64,000 nt of DNA from Candidatus Sericytochromatia bacterium (GCA_035285325.1 JAYKJB010000067.1:1-64000), one strand, 5' to 3'; counted from the first letter of the stretch, positions 24,519-33,794 are shown. Program-made: numbers and translations. Notes: a model not told the origin generated them from the sequence alone.

Positions 24519-26036
24519 ATGCCAATGACCGATCATCCTCACTATCGCCAGGGTCGCACTTGCCTCGAACGGGAACGTTACGAGGACGCGCTGGAGATCT
24601 TCACCGAATTGCTGGAGGCAAGCCCCGGCGAGCCTGACCTGCACCTGCAGCGTGGCAAGGCGCGCGGCGCCCTCGGCGATCTGGTCGGAGCGACCGAGGA
24701 TTACGGGGCCACCTTGCTGGCCGGTGATCTGGAACAGTGCTATGAAGCCCGCTTGCGGCGCGGCCTGATCTTCACCGAGCAACTGGCGCTGGCCGACGCC
24801 CACCGCGATTTTTCGGCGGCCGCCACGCTCTGCGGCAAACGGTTGGCTCCTTACCACCATCGTGGCTGGGCGCGCTACCTCGACGGCGACCTGCAAGGTG
24901 CGGTGGAGGATTACACCGAGGTCTTGCGGCGTCGCCCCGACCACGTGCCGACCTGGTACCTGCGGGGGCGGGCCCGCTTTGACCAGGAGGATTTCGACGG
25001 CGCGATGGCCGACTTCCTGGTGGCCATGGTGCTCAAGCCGGAACATCCGGAAGCGGGCTTCCAGTTTCAGATCGCCGCCGAGGTGGCGGCTCGTCATGAG
25101 CGGGGCCCCCTGTACGCGGGCGACGCTGGAGATCCCACCTGCGCGCCGCCCGATGACTGGCAAGGGTTCATGGCGCGGGCGGAGGCGCGCCGGCACGCCG
25201 GCGACTGGCTGGGTGCCATGGCCGATTATTTCGGGGCCTTGCGTTGCCGGATCAACTGCCCGGAGGCTCGTCTGGGCGTCGCCATGGCCCGCGAGGGCCT
25301 GTTGCAGGAGGCGTCCGCACGGGTGGCCGCTGAGCGCATCGAGGCCGTCCCGAGTGACATTCGGGCCTTTGTGCGACGGGCGGATGCCCTGCGTCGCCTG
25401 GGGCGCCCCGAAGACGCCTGTGCGGTCCTGCTGGCGGCGCGTCGCGTCGACAGTCGCGATCCGGAAGTCCACGCTGAACTGGGCCTGACGCTGGCCTGCT
25501 GGCTGGGCGATCTGGCCGGTGCGTTACCACATTTCGACGAGGCCCTGCGGCACGAACCCAACCACGTAGAAGCCCGGCGCCATCGCGCGATCGCCCGGCG
25601 GGAGCTCGGACGGCTGGCCGACGCCATCCAGGATTTCGACATGCTGGAGCAACTGATTCCCGGCGACCGGACGCTGTATCTCAACCGGGGGCTGACGCAC
25701 GAGGCTTCTGGTGATTGGTCGGCGGCGGAGCGGGACTACGGCTTGGGGCTGCGCGTGGTCGCGGACCACGTCGGTCTGCTCTGGCGCAGGGCCTGTGCGC
25801 GGCTGGCGTTGGGTCATCAGGAACTGGCCCGACTGGACCTCGAACGCGTCCTGGCGCTGCGGCCTGAGGTGTCCGGCCTGCTGGCCAGGGACGCCCAGAG
25901 TGGTGGGGCCGGCAGTGCACGGGCCGATCTCGAGGCGGCCCTGGTGGCGTTCGCCCGCTTGCGCCCTGAGGTGGTGGCTGACCAGATGGCGGACTATCGG
26001 GCCTTGCTGAGTAGTCGCCGGCCGCGCGCCTGCTAG
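24519..26036 (+). CDS. TPR-repeat protein
   Basis: A 505-residue soluble protein made of about a dozen tetratricopeptide-like helix pairs: examples are YRQGRTCLERERYEDALEIF, HHRGWARYLDGDLQGAVEDY and LYLNRGLTHEASGDWSAAER. TPR arrays mediate protein-protein contacts; there is no enzymatic domain, signal peptide or membrane segment. Starts at ATG 24519 or 24525 are likely; a TTG at 24504 with GGAG four bases upstream is an alternative. It ends eleven bases before the end of the convergent MshEN-like gene. The partner is not identifiable. Confidence 0.82.
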   Translation: MPMTDHPHYRQGRTCLERERYEDALEIFTELLEASPGEPDLHLQRGKARGALGDLVGATEDYGATLLAGDLEQCYEARLRRGLIFTEQLALADAHRDFSAAATLCGKRLAPYHHRGWARYLDGDLQGAVEDYTEVLRRRPDHVPTWYLRGRARFDQEDFDGAMADFLVAMVLKPEHPEAGFQFQIAAEVAARHERGPLYAGDAGDPTCAPPDDWQGFMARAEARRHAGDWLGAMADYFGALRCRINCPEARLGVAMAREGLLQEASARVAAERIEAVPSDIRAFVRRADALRRLGRPEDACAVLLAARRVDSRDPEVHAELGLTLACWLGDLAGALPHFDEALRHEPNHVEARRHRAIARRELGRLADAIQDFDMLEQLIPGDRTLYLNRGLTHEASGDWSAAERDYGLGLRVVADHVGLLWRRACARLALGHQELARLDLERVLALRPEVSGLLARDAQSGGAGSARADLEAALVAFARLRPEVVADQMADYRALLSSRRPRAC

Positions 26037-26047
26037 GCGGGTGAGGC

Positions 26048-26461
26048 TCAGGCCTGCTGTTGATACATCAGGAGCACATCCAGCTGGGGCCGTTTGAGCT
26101 TGCCGGAGCGGACCATCAGTTCGCCCAGGCGTTGCCGGGAATGGCGCTGCTCGTCGAGCAGGCTGACCAGCTCGGCGGGCTTGAGCACCCCACGCTCCAG
26201 CGCCACCAGGCCCAGCGGCTTGCGCGCAGACGGCACGGCCGCCAGCTTGCGCTGCAGCGACACGTAGCGGGCCAGCGAGGCGACCGGCAACAGGCCCTGC
26301 TCCAGCACCACCTGTCCGAAGGCGCGGGGGTAGCCGCCCTGGCGATGCCAGTTCCACGCGCGCAGGGCCTGATCGAGTCGGTCTCCCGTCAGCACCCCTT
26401 CGAGATACAGGATGTGGGCCAGCAGGGGTTTCTTGCGGGGCAGTTCGGCAGTTCCGGCCAT
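26048..26461 (-). CDS. Small protein with GspE/PilB N-terminal-like (MshEN) helical repeats
   Basis: A 137-residue soluble protein with two or three copies of the helix pattern found in the N-terminal regulatory domain of type II secretion/type IV pilus ATPases: FGQVVLEQGLLPVASLARYV, LGLVALERGVLKPAELVSLL and LGELMVRSGKLKRPQLDVLL. Free-standing copies of this domain can bind cyclic di-GMP in other bacteria, which would suggest a signalling adaptor, but the binding residues are not verified. GGAAGA stands a few bases before the ATG. The AT-rich stretch at 26529-26546 between it and the divergent DUF885 gene is a likely promoter area. Confidence 0.68.
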   Translation of the reverse strand: MAGTAELPRKKPLLAHILYLEGVLTGDRLDQALRAWNWHRQGGYPRAFGQVVLEQGLLPVASLARYVSLQRKLAAVPSARKPLGLVALERGVLKPAELVSLLDEQRHSRQRLGELMVRSGKLKRPQLDVLLMYQQQA

Positions 26462-26549
26462 GATGGTCTTCCAGCTCGTTCGGTGGGGCTGCGGGGGTTA
26501 TCGCGCGGTCTTCGCGCCACGGTGCGAGAATTAATCAACCTTTAACAGC

Positions 26550-28292
26550 GTGATGTTGGATCAGGGCCATCTGGGTGATCGCGGTCAGGCCGGCGAGCGC
26601 AGAGGCGTAGCGGAAGTGAGTGACGGCGTGCTGGTAACCCCATCGGCGGACGAGGAATTTGCAGCGCTGGCGCAGCGCTACCACGAGGCGCAGATGAAGC
26701 GTCACCCCACCTGGGCCACGGCCCTGGGGGTGCATGCGCATGATGGCGTGCTGGAGGATTTCACCCTGGCGGGCCAGGCCGACGCCGTGCAAGCGTGGCG
26801 CGAATTTCGCTTCGCCTTCGAGGCCTTCGATCCGTGCGATCTCAGCCCGGTTCACGCCCATGACCGGGAGTGGCTGCTGGCCCATATCAGCGGCGCGATC
26901 GAAACGGCCACCGTCGTGCGTCCCCTGGAACGTAACCCGGACGCTTACGCCAGTGCCTTGACCGAGAGCGCCTTCAGTCTGGTGAATCGACAGTTCGCAC
27001 CGCCTGAGGAGCGTTTGGAGGCCCTGCTGGGCCGGATGAGCGCCATGCCCGGGGTGCTGCGGGAGGCGGAGGTCAACCTGGCCCAGCCCCCCCGGGTGTA
27101 CACCGAGATCACCCTCGCGCAGCTTCCGGGCAATCGCGCTTTTTTCGAGACCACGGTGTCGGAGGCTTTTGCGGGCCTGCTCTCGGAGGCGCAGACGCGC
27201 AGGCTGGAGGCCGCTTGTCAGGACGTCGTGGCCGCCTTCGAGCGCTTCGAGGGCTTCCTGCGGGAGACCCTGTTGCCTCGCTCGAACGGCTCGTTCGCGC
27301 TGGGGGCAGATGCCTTCGCGCGCAAGCTGTACCACGACGAGCTCGTGGAGATCCCCCTGGCCCGGTTGAAGGCGGTGGGCGAGGCGGACCTTCGGCGCAA
27401 TCAGGCGGAATTGCGGCAGCTGGCGGAAACGTTGCAGCCCGGCACGCCACCGGCGCAGACGCTGGTCTTGCTCGGGCGCGACCACGTGCCGGCCGCGTCG
27501 CTGCTGGACACCACCCAGGCCATGCTGGAAGAGATCCGGGGCTTCATCGCCGCGCGTGACCTGCTGAGCTTGCCTGCCGACAAGCCGCTGCGGGTGGTGG
27601 AAACCCCGCCCTTCATGCGGGCGACGGTGGCCGCCGCCATGGACACGCCCGGGCCGTTCGAAGGCGTCTCCACCGAGGCTTTCTACTACATGACCTTGCC
27701 CAATCCGACCTGGCCGCTCGCCGAGCAGGAGGCTTACATGGCGCAGTGGACCGAGGCGGGGCTGAGCAATCTGTCGGTGCATGAGGCCTATCCAGGCCAT
27801 TACGTGCAATTTCTGTTGATGGGCGCGTTTCCTTCCTTGACCCGGCGCGTCCTGTGGGCGCCCTCCAATGCGGAGGGCTGGGCGCACTACTGCGAGGCCA
27901 TGATGCTGGAGCAGGGCTTTCGCGACGATCTGCCGCGCTACCGCATCGCCATGTTGCAGGATGCCCTGCTGCGCAATGCGCGCCTGATCGTCGGCCTCGG
28001 TCTCCACACCGAGGGCATGACACTGGACGAGGCGCAGGCCTTTTTCGAGCGAGAGGCCTTTCTGGCCCGTCCGGTCGCGCAGGCCGAGGCTTGGCGGGGG
28101 ACGCTCGATCCGACCTACGGTTACTACACGCTGGGCAAGCTCATGCTTGCCAAATTGCGGGAGGACTATGCGGCCCTGCAGGGTGCTCGCTTCTCCTTGC
28201 GGGCCTTTCACGACGCCTTTCTGGCTCAGGGGCCGCTGCCGATCCCCCTGATCCGGGAAGCGCTGCTGGGCACCCGTGATGGCTTGCTCTAG
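26550..28292 (+). CDS. DUF885 family metallopeptidase-like protein
   Basis: A 580-residue, mainly helical protein. The zinc-binding motif HEAYPGH at 411-417 and the downstream EGWAHYCEAMM helix (third ligand and support) identify DUF885, a family related to M32/M3-like carboxypeptidases with uncharacterised substrates. The N-terminal YHEAQMKRHPTWATALG and the late YGYYTLGKLMLAKLRED helix are also family features. There is no signal peptide, so it is probably cytoplasmic. GTG 26550, ATG 26553 or a GTG about 66 bases further are possible starts; no good ribosome-binding site decides. AT-rich sequence immediately upstream suggests a promoter. Confidence 0.88.
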   Translation: MMLDQGHLGDRGQAGERRGVAEVSDGVLVTPSADEEFAALAQRYHEAQMKRHPTWATALGVHAHDGVLEDFTLAGQADAVQAWREFRFAFEAFDPCDLSPVHAHDREWLLAHISGAIETATVVRPLERNPDAYASALTESAFSLVNRQFAPPEERLEALLGRMSAMPGVLREAEVNLAQPPRVYTEITLAQLPGNRAFFETTVSEAFAGLLSEAQTRRLEAACQDVVAAFERFEGFLRETLLPRSNGSFALGADAFARKLYHDELVEIPLARLKAVGEADLRRNQAELRQLAETLQPGTPPAQTLVLLGRDHVPAASLLDTTQAMLEEIRGFIAARDLLSLPADKPLRVVETPPFMRATVAAAMDTPGPFEGVSTEAFYYMTLPNPTWPLAEQEAYMAQWTEAGLSNLSVHEAYPGHYVQFLLMGAFPSLTRRVLWAPSNAEGWAHYCEAMMLEQGFRDDLPRYRIAMLQDALLRNARLIVGLGLHTEGMTLDEAQAFFEREAFLARPVAQAEAWRGTLDPTYGYYTLGKLMLAKLREDYAALQGARFSLRAFHDAFLAQGPLPIPLIREALLGTRDGLL

Positions 28293-28324
28293 AGGGCGTT
28301 GCTCCCGGCGTCCAGCTTCCGCGC

Positions 28325-28804
28325 TCAGGCAATGGGCAGGATCTGCCCTGCGACGTACCAGGCGCCGCCGGCCACGTGCAGCACGCCCGGGCCTGATTGC
28401 TCCAGCACCTGGGCCAGGCGTTCGGCCAGCCGCCAGGCTGCCTCGTTGCCAGCCACCCGTGGAACCACCAAGGTGAGAATAAGACGCGTCTCGGCCAGCT
28501 GGCGCAGGGCCAGCGCCCGGGGCGGGCTGACTGGCAGGCGCTGCAGGGCGGTCCGGGCGCGCTCCAGTTCGAGATCGGGCAGGCGCCACGCTTCGCGGGT
28601 CACGTGCTCCAGCTCAAGCACCACCGGGGGCGCGCCGTCGCGCCAGGCCCAGCTCAGCGTGTCCCAGTGGATGTCGTCGGCCGGAATGTCGAGGTGATCC
28701 GGATGCAGGCTGCCCCAGCCGTCGCTGCTTCCCAGCCCTTCGCGCAGCTGCTTGGGCGTCGGCGGAGCCGGGGCGTTCAAAAAGATCGTGTAATCATGCG
28801 GCAT
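28325..28804 (-). CDS. Conserved-looking protein of unknown function
   Basis: A 159-residue protein starting at ATG 28804, where AAGGG is six bases upstream; the longer reading to 28837 adds eleven residues without support. It opens with PHDYTIFLNAPAPPTPKQL and contains PPVVLELEHVTREAW and a final GVLHVAGGAWYVAGQIL strand, giving an alpha/beta pattern without signal peptide. I do not recognise the family. It is convergent with the DUF885 gene and divergent from the peptidoglycan-binding protein gene. Confidence 0.6.
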   Translation of the reverse strand: MPHDYTIFLNAPAPPTPKQLREGLGSSDGWGSLHPDHLDIPADDIHWDTLSWAWRDGAPPVVLELEHVTREAWRLPDLELERARTALQRLPVSPPRALALRQLAETRLILTLVVPRVAGNEAAWRLAERLAQVLEQSGPGVLHVAGGAWYVAGQILPIA

Positions 28805-28936
28805 GGCGGCCCTTGCTGGGGGAATTGCCAGTTTCACTGGCGCGCGGGGAAGCCTTCCAGTATGCTAATCGCTCGCTGGCTTGGTGCCAATCCACTCCAC
28901 CACTGCGGACGCCGTCCCGCTTCACCAGGAGGAAAG

Positions 28937-30037
28937 ATGTCCAAGAAATCGTTGCCGACGCTGGCCCTCGCGCTGGCCACCGTGTTTGTGACCGCCCTGC
29001 CCGCTCAGGCGTATCTGAACCCGACGCCGGTACGTGACACGGAAGCGGACGCGGTCCATGGGGAGGCCCTCAAGCACGGTCATCATCTCAAACTCGACGG
29101 GAAGTATGGCCCGCTCACGGAAGCGGCCGTTCGTCGGTTTCAGACGACACACAAGCTGAAGGTGGACGGCATCATCGGCACGGAGACGCGCAAGGCGCTG
29201 GGGTTGCCTGCGGGCGAAGCCCTGCGCCCGGGCCTGATGAACAATGATGAGGTCCGCACTGCCCAGCGCTTGCTCAGCCATCACGAGCACATCTGGCACG
29301 AAGCGGCCAAGGCCAAGCCGGCTGAAGCCAAGCCCGCACCGGTGGCGGCCAAGCCTGCGGCACCGGTGGCCCGTCCCGCGGCTCCGGTTGCGGCCCCCAA
29401 GGAAGCTGCGGCACCGGTGGTGATTCCCGCCGCCCCGACCCCCGAGCCGTGGACGCCCGCGCCGGTGGTGGTCGCGCCCTCGGCCGATGCGGCCGCGGCG
29501 ATCGCCCGCTCGTCGTTCTTCGTCTACGGTGGAAACTGGTTCCTGCCCAAGTTCTCCAGCGCCTATGACTTCGACTGGACCATGACCAAGCCGGCCTACA
29601 TGGCAGGCCTGTCGCTGTGGGCCGACGACTACGGTCTGGCGGGCGACTACACCGCGTTGCCGGCCTTCTTCGTGGGGCCGACCCAGGTGCTGGCCGCTGG
29701 GGCCATGTATGACGGTCAGGTGCGCTGGCGTGACGCCGCAGACCAGCAGCGGCTGGGGCTCGGCTACCGCAACCTGTCCGGCAATCACCTGGGCACCGTC
29801 AGTTACGCCTTCGACCTGCCGCTGGTCGGCAACGCACTGACCGTGCGGGGCACGGCGCTGGGCGGCACGAACTTCGGCGCCGGCTGGATGGCCGATGGCC
29901 GTCTGGGTCTCGGGCTGGGTTTCGGTCCCTTCCTGCTGGATGGCGGCTGGCGCGCGATCGGCCTCAGCGGTTTTGCGGGCACCAACCAGCTGGTCTGGAC
30001 CCAGGCTCCTTACGCCAACCTGGGCCTGAAGTTCTAG
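28937..30037 (+). CDS. Exported peptidoglycan-binding protein with beta-rich C-terminal domain (paralogue 1)
   Basis: A 366-residue envelope protein. A perfect AGGAGG precedes the ATG. Sec signal cleaved about AQA-YL (residue 25); a PG_binding_1 three-helix domain at about 35-95 (GKYGPLTEAAVRRFQTTHKL); a Pro/Ala/Lys linker (about 118-185); and a 170-residue C-terminal region of alternating aromatic/Gly strands (VRWRDAADQQRLGLGYRNLS) that ends in GLKF, as in outer-membrane or surface beta-proteins. The architecture suggests tethering between cell wall and outer membrane. The next gene encodes a paralogue with the same layout. Confidence 0.83.
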   Translation: MSKKSLPTLALALATVFVTALPAQAYLNPTPVRDTEADAVHGEALKHGHHLKLDGKYGPLTEAAVRRFQTTHKLKVDGIIGTETRKALGLPAGEALRPGLMNNDEVRTAQRLLSHHEHIWHEAAKAKPAEAKPAPVAAKPAAPVARPAAPVAAPKEAAAPVVIPAAPTPEPWTPAPVVVAPSADAAAAIARSSFFVYGGNWFLPKFSSAYDFDWTMTKPAYMAGLSLWADDYGLAGDYTALPAFFVGPTQVLAAGAMYDGQVRWRDAADQQRLGLGYRNLSGNHLGTVSYAFDLPLVGNALTVRGTALGGTNFGAGWMADGRLGLGLGFGPFLLDGGWRAIGLSGFAGTNQLVWTQAPYANLGLKF

Positions 30038-30059
30038 GCTTCGGTTGTTGGATCTGACC

Positions 30060-30097
30060 AAGGCTCCGAGGTCCCTGAGTCGGGACTTAGGAGCCTT
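30060..30097 (+). terminator. Stem-loop after paralogue 1
   Basis: AAGGCTCC (30060-30067) pairs with GGAGCCTT (30090-30097), and an inner GTCCC/GGGAC adds a second stem. It begins 22 bases after the stop codon. Only a short T run follows, so it is a probable but not classical intrinsic terminator, separating the two paralogous genes. Confidence 0.55.
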
Positions 30098-30193
30098 GTC
30101 ACTGGTCAAACGGCGAAAATTTCCGCTATGCTGTTGCCGCCGCGAATCCGGGCGGTATTGGATTGCCTGCTGGGCCGCGATGGGTGGTGCTTG

Positions 30194-31420
30194 ATGCGCG
30201 CATTTTCCTCCTGTTTTTTGGCTGTCTCGATCTGGCTGGCCGCCTGGGGCGCCCCTGAGCCGGTGGAGGCTTATGCCCAGGGCCATCAGTCCCGGTATGG
30301 CAGCGTGCGCCAGGCCCCACGGGCTTACCATCGCTTGCGGCGCAAGCGTCAGGCCCTTCGGCTGGCGCCACGTCAACCTTCGCTGCGGGTCGATGGTCAT
30401 TTTGCGCTGAACACCGACCGCGCCGTCCGGCAGTTTCAGGCCCGTCACGGCATCGCGGTGACGGGGCAGGTGGGGACCATCACGCAGCGGGCGCTCGGGC
30501 TGCCACCGGGGCCGGTGCTGCGCTTGGGGCAGCGGGGCCGACGGGTCTCGGCGCTGCAGATCGCACTCATCCGCAGCGCCTACTGGCGTTTGCCGCTGCG
30601 CGCGCTGCCGCTCGCGCCGACGGTGGCCCCGCTGGCCAAGGCGCCCGCGCTGCTGCTTCAGCCGCCGCCTGTGCCGGCTCGCCCGAGTGCGCCCGAGTTG
30701 CCGGCCTCGACGGCGGGCAAGCCGCTCTCCCAGTGGGCCGCTCAGGCCCCTGCGCCGCCCTCGTTTCCGCCCTTCGTTGCCCCGCCGCCGCCCCGCCCGA
30801 ACCCGCGGCCGGCCGAGTACAACGAGACGGTGCCCCTGCCCGTTCCGGCTCGCCCGATCGAGGTGCCGGTACGTGCCGAAATGCCGTCCGACCGTCAGGA
30901 GATTCGCCAGGCGACCGGCAGCCAGTTCGAATTGCGCGCCGCCGACTGGCTCGTGGCGACGGGTGACAGCCGCACGATCGTCGATTTGGCCCGACCCGGC
31001 TGGAACGGGGGATTCTCCTACTGGCGGGGGAACTGGGGGCTCGGTGGGGGGTATGGATTGCTGTCGGACGGTTTGCAACTGATCGACGCCAATCTGCGCT
31101 GGCGCGATGACGCAGAGCGCTTGAATCTGGGGGTGGGCTGGCGCGGCGTCACGCAGGGGAACGTCGGTTCCAGCCTGCTGGCGGCCGATGTGGGGTCGCT
31201 CTTGCCGCTCTACGCCGATGGCCCCGCGCTGGATGTCTCGGCCGGATGGGGGCTCGGCATTCCGGGCGGTCTCTTCGCCGAGGGGTATCTGGGGCTTCTC
31301 GGTCGGCTGGGCCCGCTTCGTTTGCGTGGTGGCTATCGGGGCCTCTTGACCACCGGCGTGACCACGCCCAACCTGTCCGTTTGGCAGGGGCCGCAACTGG
31401 GCCTGACGCTGCCCCTTTGA
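30194..31420 (+). CDS. Exported peptidoglycan-binding protein with beta-rich C-terminal domain (paralogue 2)
   Basis: A 408-residue relative of the preceding protein: Sec signal (cleavage about VEA-YA, residue 26), PG_binding_1 domain (RVDGHFALNTDRAVRQFQAR), a long Pro-rich linker, and a C-terminal strand-rich region. The shared C-terminal signature is LRWRDDAERLNLGVGWRG versus VRWRDAADQQRLGLGYRN in paralogue 1, which shows that the unrecognised domain is homologous in both. The ATG at 30194 is preceded by GGTGG; the frame open from 30128 adds a non-signal-like extension. Envelope tethering is inferred from the layout. Confidence 0.8.
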   Translation: MRAFSSCFLAVSIWLAAWGAPEPVEAYAQGHQSRYGSVRQAPRAYHRLRRKRQALRLAPRQPSLRVDGHFALNTDRAVRQFQARHGIAVTGQVGTITQRALGLPPGPVLRLGQRGRRVSALQIALIRSAYWRLPLRALPLAPTVAPLAKAPALLLQPPPVPARPSAPELPASTAGKPLSQWAAQAPAPPSFPPFVAPPPPRPNPRPAEYNETVPLPVPARPIEVPVRAEMPSDRQEIRQATGSQFELRAADWLVATGDSRTIVDLARPGWNGGFSYWRGNWGLGGGYGLLSDGLQLIDANLRWRDDAERLNLGVGWRGVTQGNVGSSLLAADVGSLLPLYADGPALDVSAGWGLGIPGGLFAEGYLGLLGRLGPLRLRGGYRGLLTTGVTTPNLSVWQGPQLGLTLPL

Positions 31421-31689
31421 GCGCGGCGCGCGCATACGTTCGAACTCGCCGCGCGGGCGATGGCGTGGGAGAAGGGCGCGCCTTGGCCTTTGCCCCGCCA
31501 ACAGGGGCACGCGGCCCCGAGGCAGGGGCGCTCTCCCCAGGGTCTTTTAAACAGTTATTTCCGCGATATTAAATCCTTTTTAAACTACCGGCGGCAAAAG
31601 GGGCGCAACATGAGGGCCCGGCAGCGTGACAATGGCTGCATGGCTTCTCCCGATTTTGTTTGCCGCGGCCCCTTGGAGGGGGCGTCTTC
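31421..31689 (+). promoter_or_regulatory. Intergenic region with AT-rich island before the GH1 gene
   Basis: The 269-base gap contains an AT-rich island at about 31545-31590 (TTTTAAAC, GATATTAAATCC and TTTTTAAAC runs) in otherwise GC-rich DNA. It lies 100-145 bases before the GH1 start and probably contains its promoter. No other feature was found. Confidence 0.35.
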
Positions 31690-33132
31690 ATGACCAGGTG
31701 GTTTTCCTCTCGTGGGGTTGGGCGCGCGCTGGCAGGTCTGTCGGTTTGCTTGTCGTTGCTCGCCTGTGGGCGCGCTGGCTTGTTGCCTGCCGCCTCGTCC
31801 GCCGGTTCCCAGCGGCTGGCCGTGCGGCAGGTCAGCGATCCGGCGGCGCCGTTTCCGGGCGACTTCTTGTGGGGGGTTGCCACCTCGGGCCACCAGAGCG
31901 AGGGGGGCGATCAGACCAGCAACTGGGCGGCTTGGGGACGTGCTGGCAAGGTGGCGCAGCCGATCGGGCCCGCCATCGATTTCTGGAATCGCTACGAGGA
32001 AGACCTTGACCTGGCGGCCGGCTTGGGCCTCAAGGCCTTTCGCTTCAGCCTAGAGTGGGCGCGTATCGAGCCGGAACCGGGCGTCTTCGACCCACAGGCC
32101 GTCCAGCACTATCACGACCTGCTGACCGCCGTGCGGGCTCGGGGCATGACCCCGATCGTGACCCTGGTCCATTTTTCTTATCCCGCCTGGCTGGATCAGG
32201 CCGATCCCCAGGGGCGGCGGGGCTGGGAGTCAGACCGCATGCCCGAGCAGTTTGCTCGCTTTGCCGGCTGGGCCGCCCAGGAATACGGCTCGGCTGTGGA
32301 CTGGTGGTTGACGATCAATGAGCCGAATACGTATGCGCTGGTGGGCTACATGGCCGGCATGATGCCCCCGGGCAAGGTCAATCCGTGGGCCTACGCGGCC
32401 GTGATGGCGAACATCTCGAAAGCTCACAAGGCTGGCTACGAGGCCATTCATGCCCACGATACCGTGGCCCGGGTGAGCATCAATCCGATCGTGATTCACG
32501 CGCGCAACGCGGATCCGGATTACCCGGGCGAGCGCGAAGAGAAGCTGGATGGGCCCCTCAACAAGGGTTTTTACGTCGACGTTCTGAGCTTTTTCGACCA
32601 GTTTGCGCCGCGCCGCACCGGGACGAGCGGTACCCCCGCGGCTCCGCAGGCCAAACGCCATCTCGACTTCATGGCGTTCAACTATTTCTATGCCGTGAAG
32701 GCCCACGAATTGCCCCTGATTGGCAATTACGAGCGCTGGCCCCTGTATCCGGAGGGTCTCTACGAGGTCGCCAAGAAACTGCACGGCCGCTATCAGTTGC
32801 CCTTGATGGTGACGGAGAACGGCATGCCGACCCCCTCGGACAACCCTCGCCCCGATGGCTGGACTCGGGAAGCCTACATCGTGAACCACCTGCTGCACCT
32901 GCGCCGGGCCATGGCCGAGGGGGTGCCGGTACTCGGCTACATGCACTGGACCTTGGTCGACAACTACGAGTGGGGCTCCTATGAGCCGAAGTTCGGCCTG
33001 TTCGGGGTCGATCGCCGGGACCCCCAGCTGCGCCGCTTTCCCACCGCCTCCGCCGCCGTGTACGAGGCGATCGTCAAGCAGAACCGCATTCCCCCCTACC
33101 TGCTGGAACGCTATCAGGGGCGTCGACGCTAG
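31690..33132 (+). CDS. GH1 family glycosidase lipoprotein
   Basis: A 480-residue beta-glycosidase predicted to be exported and lipid-anchored: lipobox LLAC (Cys26) after a signal peptide starting at ATG 31690, preceded by GGAGGGGG. The (beta/alpha)8 domain follows with the acid/base Glu211 in TINEPNTY and the nucleophile Glu376 in MVTENGMP, plus the N-terminal FLWGVATSGHQSEGG and the late GYMHWTLVDNYEWGSYEPKFG signature (in part). Cleavage of beta-glucosides or related glycans outside the cytoplasm is the expected role; most bacterial GH1 enzymes are cytoplasmic, so the lipoprotein form is notable. Confidence 0.92.
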   Translation: MTRWFSSRGVGRALAGLSVCLSLLACGRAGLLPAASSAGSQRLAVRQVSDPAAPFPGDFLWGVATSGHQSEGGDQTSNWAAWGRAGKVAQPIGPAIDFWNRYEEDLDLAAGLGLKAFRFSLEWARIEPEPGVFDPQAVQHYHDLLTAVRARGMTPIVTLVHFSYPAWLDQADPQGRRGWESDRMPEQFARFAGWAAQEYGSAVDWWLTINEPNTYALVGYMAGMMPPGKVNPWAYAAVMANISKAHKAGYEAIHAHDTVARVSINPIVIHARNADPDYPGEREEKLDGPLNKGFYVDVLSFFDQFAPRRTGTSGTPAAPQAKRHLDFMAFNYFYAVKAHELPLIGNYERWPLYPEGLYEVAKKLHGRYQLPLMVTENGMPTPSDNPRPDGWTREAYIVNHLLHLRRAMAEGVPVLGYMHWTLVDNYEWGSYEPKFGLFGVDRRDPQLRRFPTASAAVYEAIVKQNRIPPYLLERYQGRRR

Positions 33133-33326
33133 CCGTCTGGCGCGTCCGCCGACGGCACCGCGGAGTGTGGTGAGGCCGGGTCGCTTGACCGCGGTGTGGC
33201 GCTCGGCTGTTGCAGGGCGTGGTTCACCCTCGTGGCACGCGCCTGGTTCTGGTGTATCATGGCCCCGCCTGCTGGCGCGGGTCTTCGGTCTCGCGCTCGC
33301 TCTCGACCCGGAAGGAGGCTGCCTGA

Positions 33327-33785
33327 ATGAACGCCGTGGTGGTCAAGGATCTTCGCAAGGACTATCCCCGCAGCCCCTATGAGACGCTCGGGGGGATCCC
33401 CTGGCTCGCGCGTCTGATCGACAAGGTGCGCGCGGCGCAGGCCGGACAGCTCGGCGAGTACATGGCCTATCCCTGTGGCGGCGATCGCCACTTTCTGGCC
33501 ACGGCGGGGGTGGAGCCAGAGGCCCTCAAGGCCGTGATTGAGAGCGGCCAGAGCGATGAGGCCATTGCCGCGTGGCTGAAATCCCAGATGTCGGCCGGCT
33601 GGGAAACGCGCTTCGAGGCGTATCAGCTGCAGGCCCGCGGGCCCGTCTCCGGTGATTATGCGACGTGGCTGGCCGAGGCCAAGGCCAAGCTGGCGGCCGA
33701 GCGGCCCGAACTCGACCTGCGTGCGGCCGACAACTTCAACCGCCTGATCTGTCTGGAGGAAGGGCATCCGCTGCCGGATGTATGA
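33327..33785 (+). CDS. DUF5069 domain protein
   Basis: A 152-residue soluble protein. DLRKDYPRSPYETLGGIPWL at 8-27 followed by ARLIDKVRA and GEYMAYPCGGDRHFL match the DUF5069 family, which has no assigned function. GGAAGGAGG precedes the ATG at 33327. A TATCAT hexamer at 33255-33260 may belong to its promoter. It is followed nine bases later by a TM2-like membrane protein and then a fasciclin lipoprotein, so the three probably form an operon. Confidence 0.82.
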   Translation: MNAVVVKDLRKDYPRSPYETLGGIPWLARLIDKVRAAQAGQLGEYMAYPCGGDRHFLATAGVEPEALKAVIESGQSDEAIAAWLKSQMSAGWETRFEAYQLQARGPVSGDYATWLAEAKAKLAAERPELDLRAADNFNRLICLEEGHPLPDV

Positions 33786-33794
33786 AGGGGCGCC

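Noticed and set aside
26535-28589. 684-codon minus-strand open frame
   Set aside because: It is opposite to the DUF885 gene with its HEAYPGH motif and has no recognisable domain.
28922-31510. 862-codon minus-strand open frame
   Set aside because: It is opposite to the two PG-binding paralogues, with Arg/Gly/Gln-rich composition and no domain.
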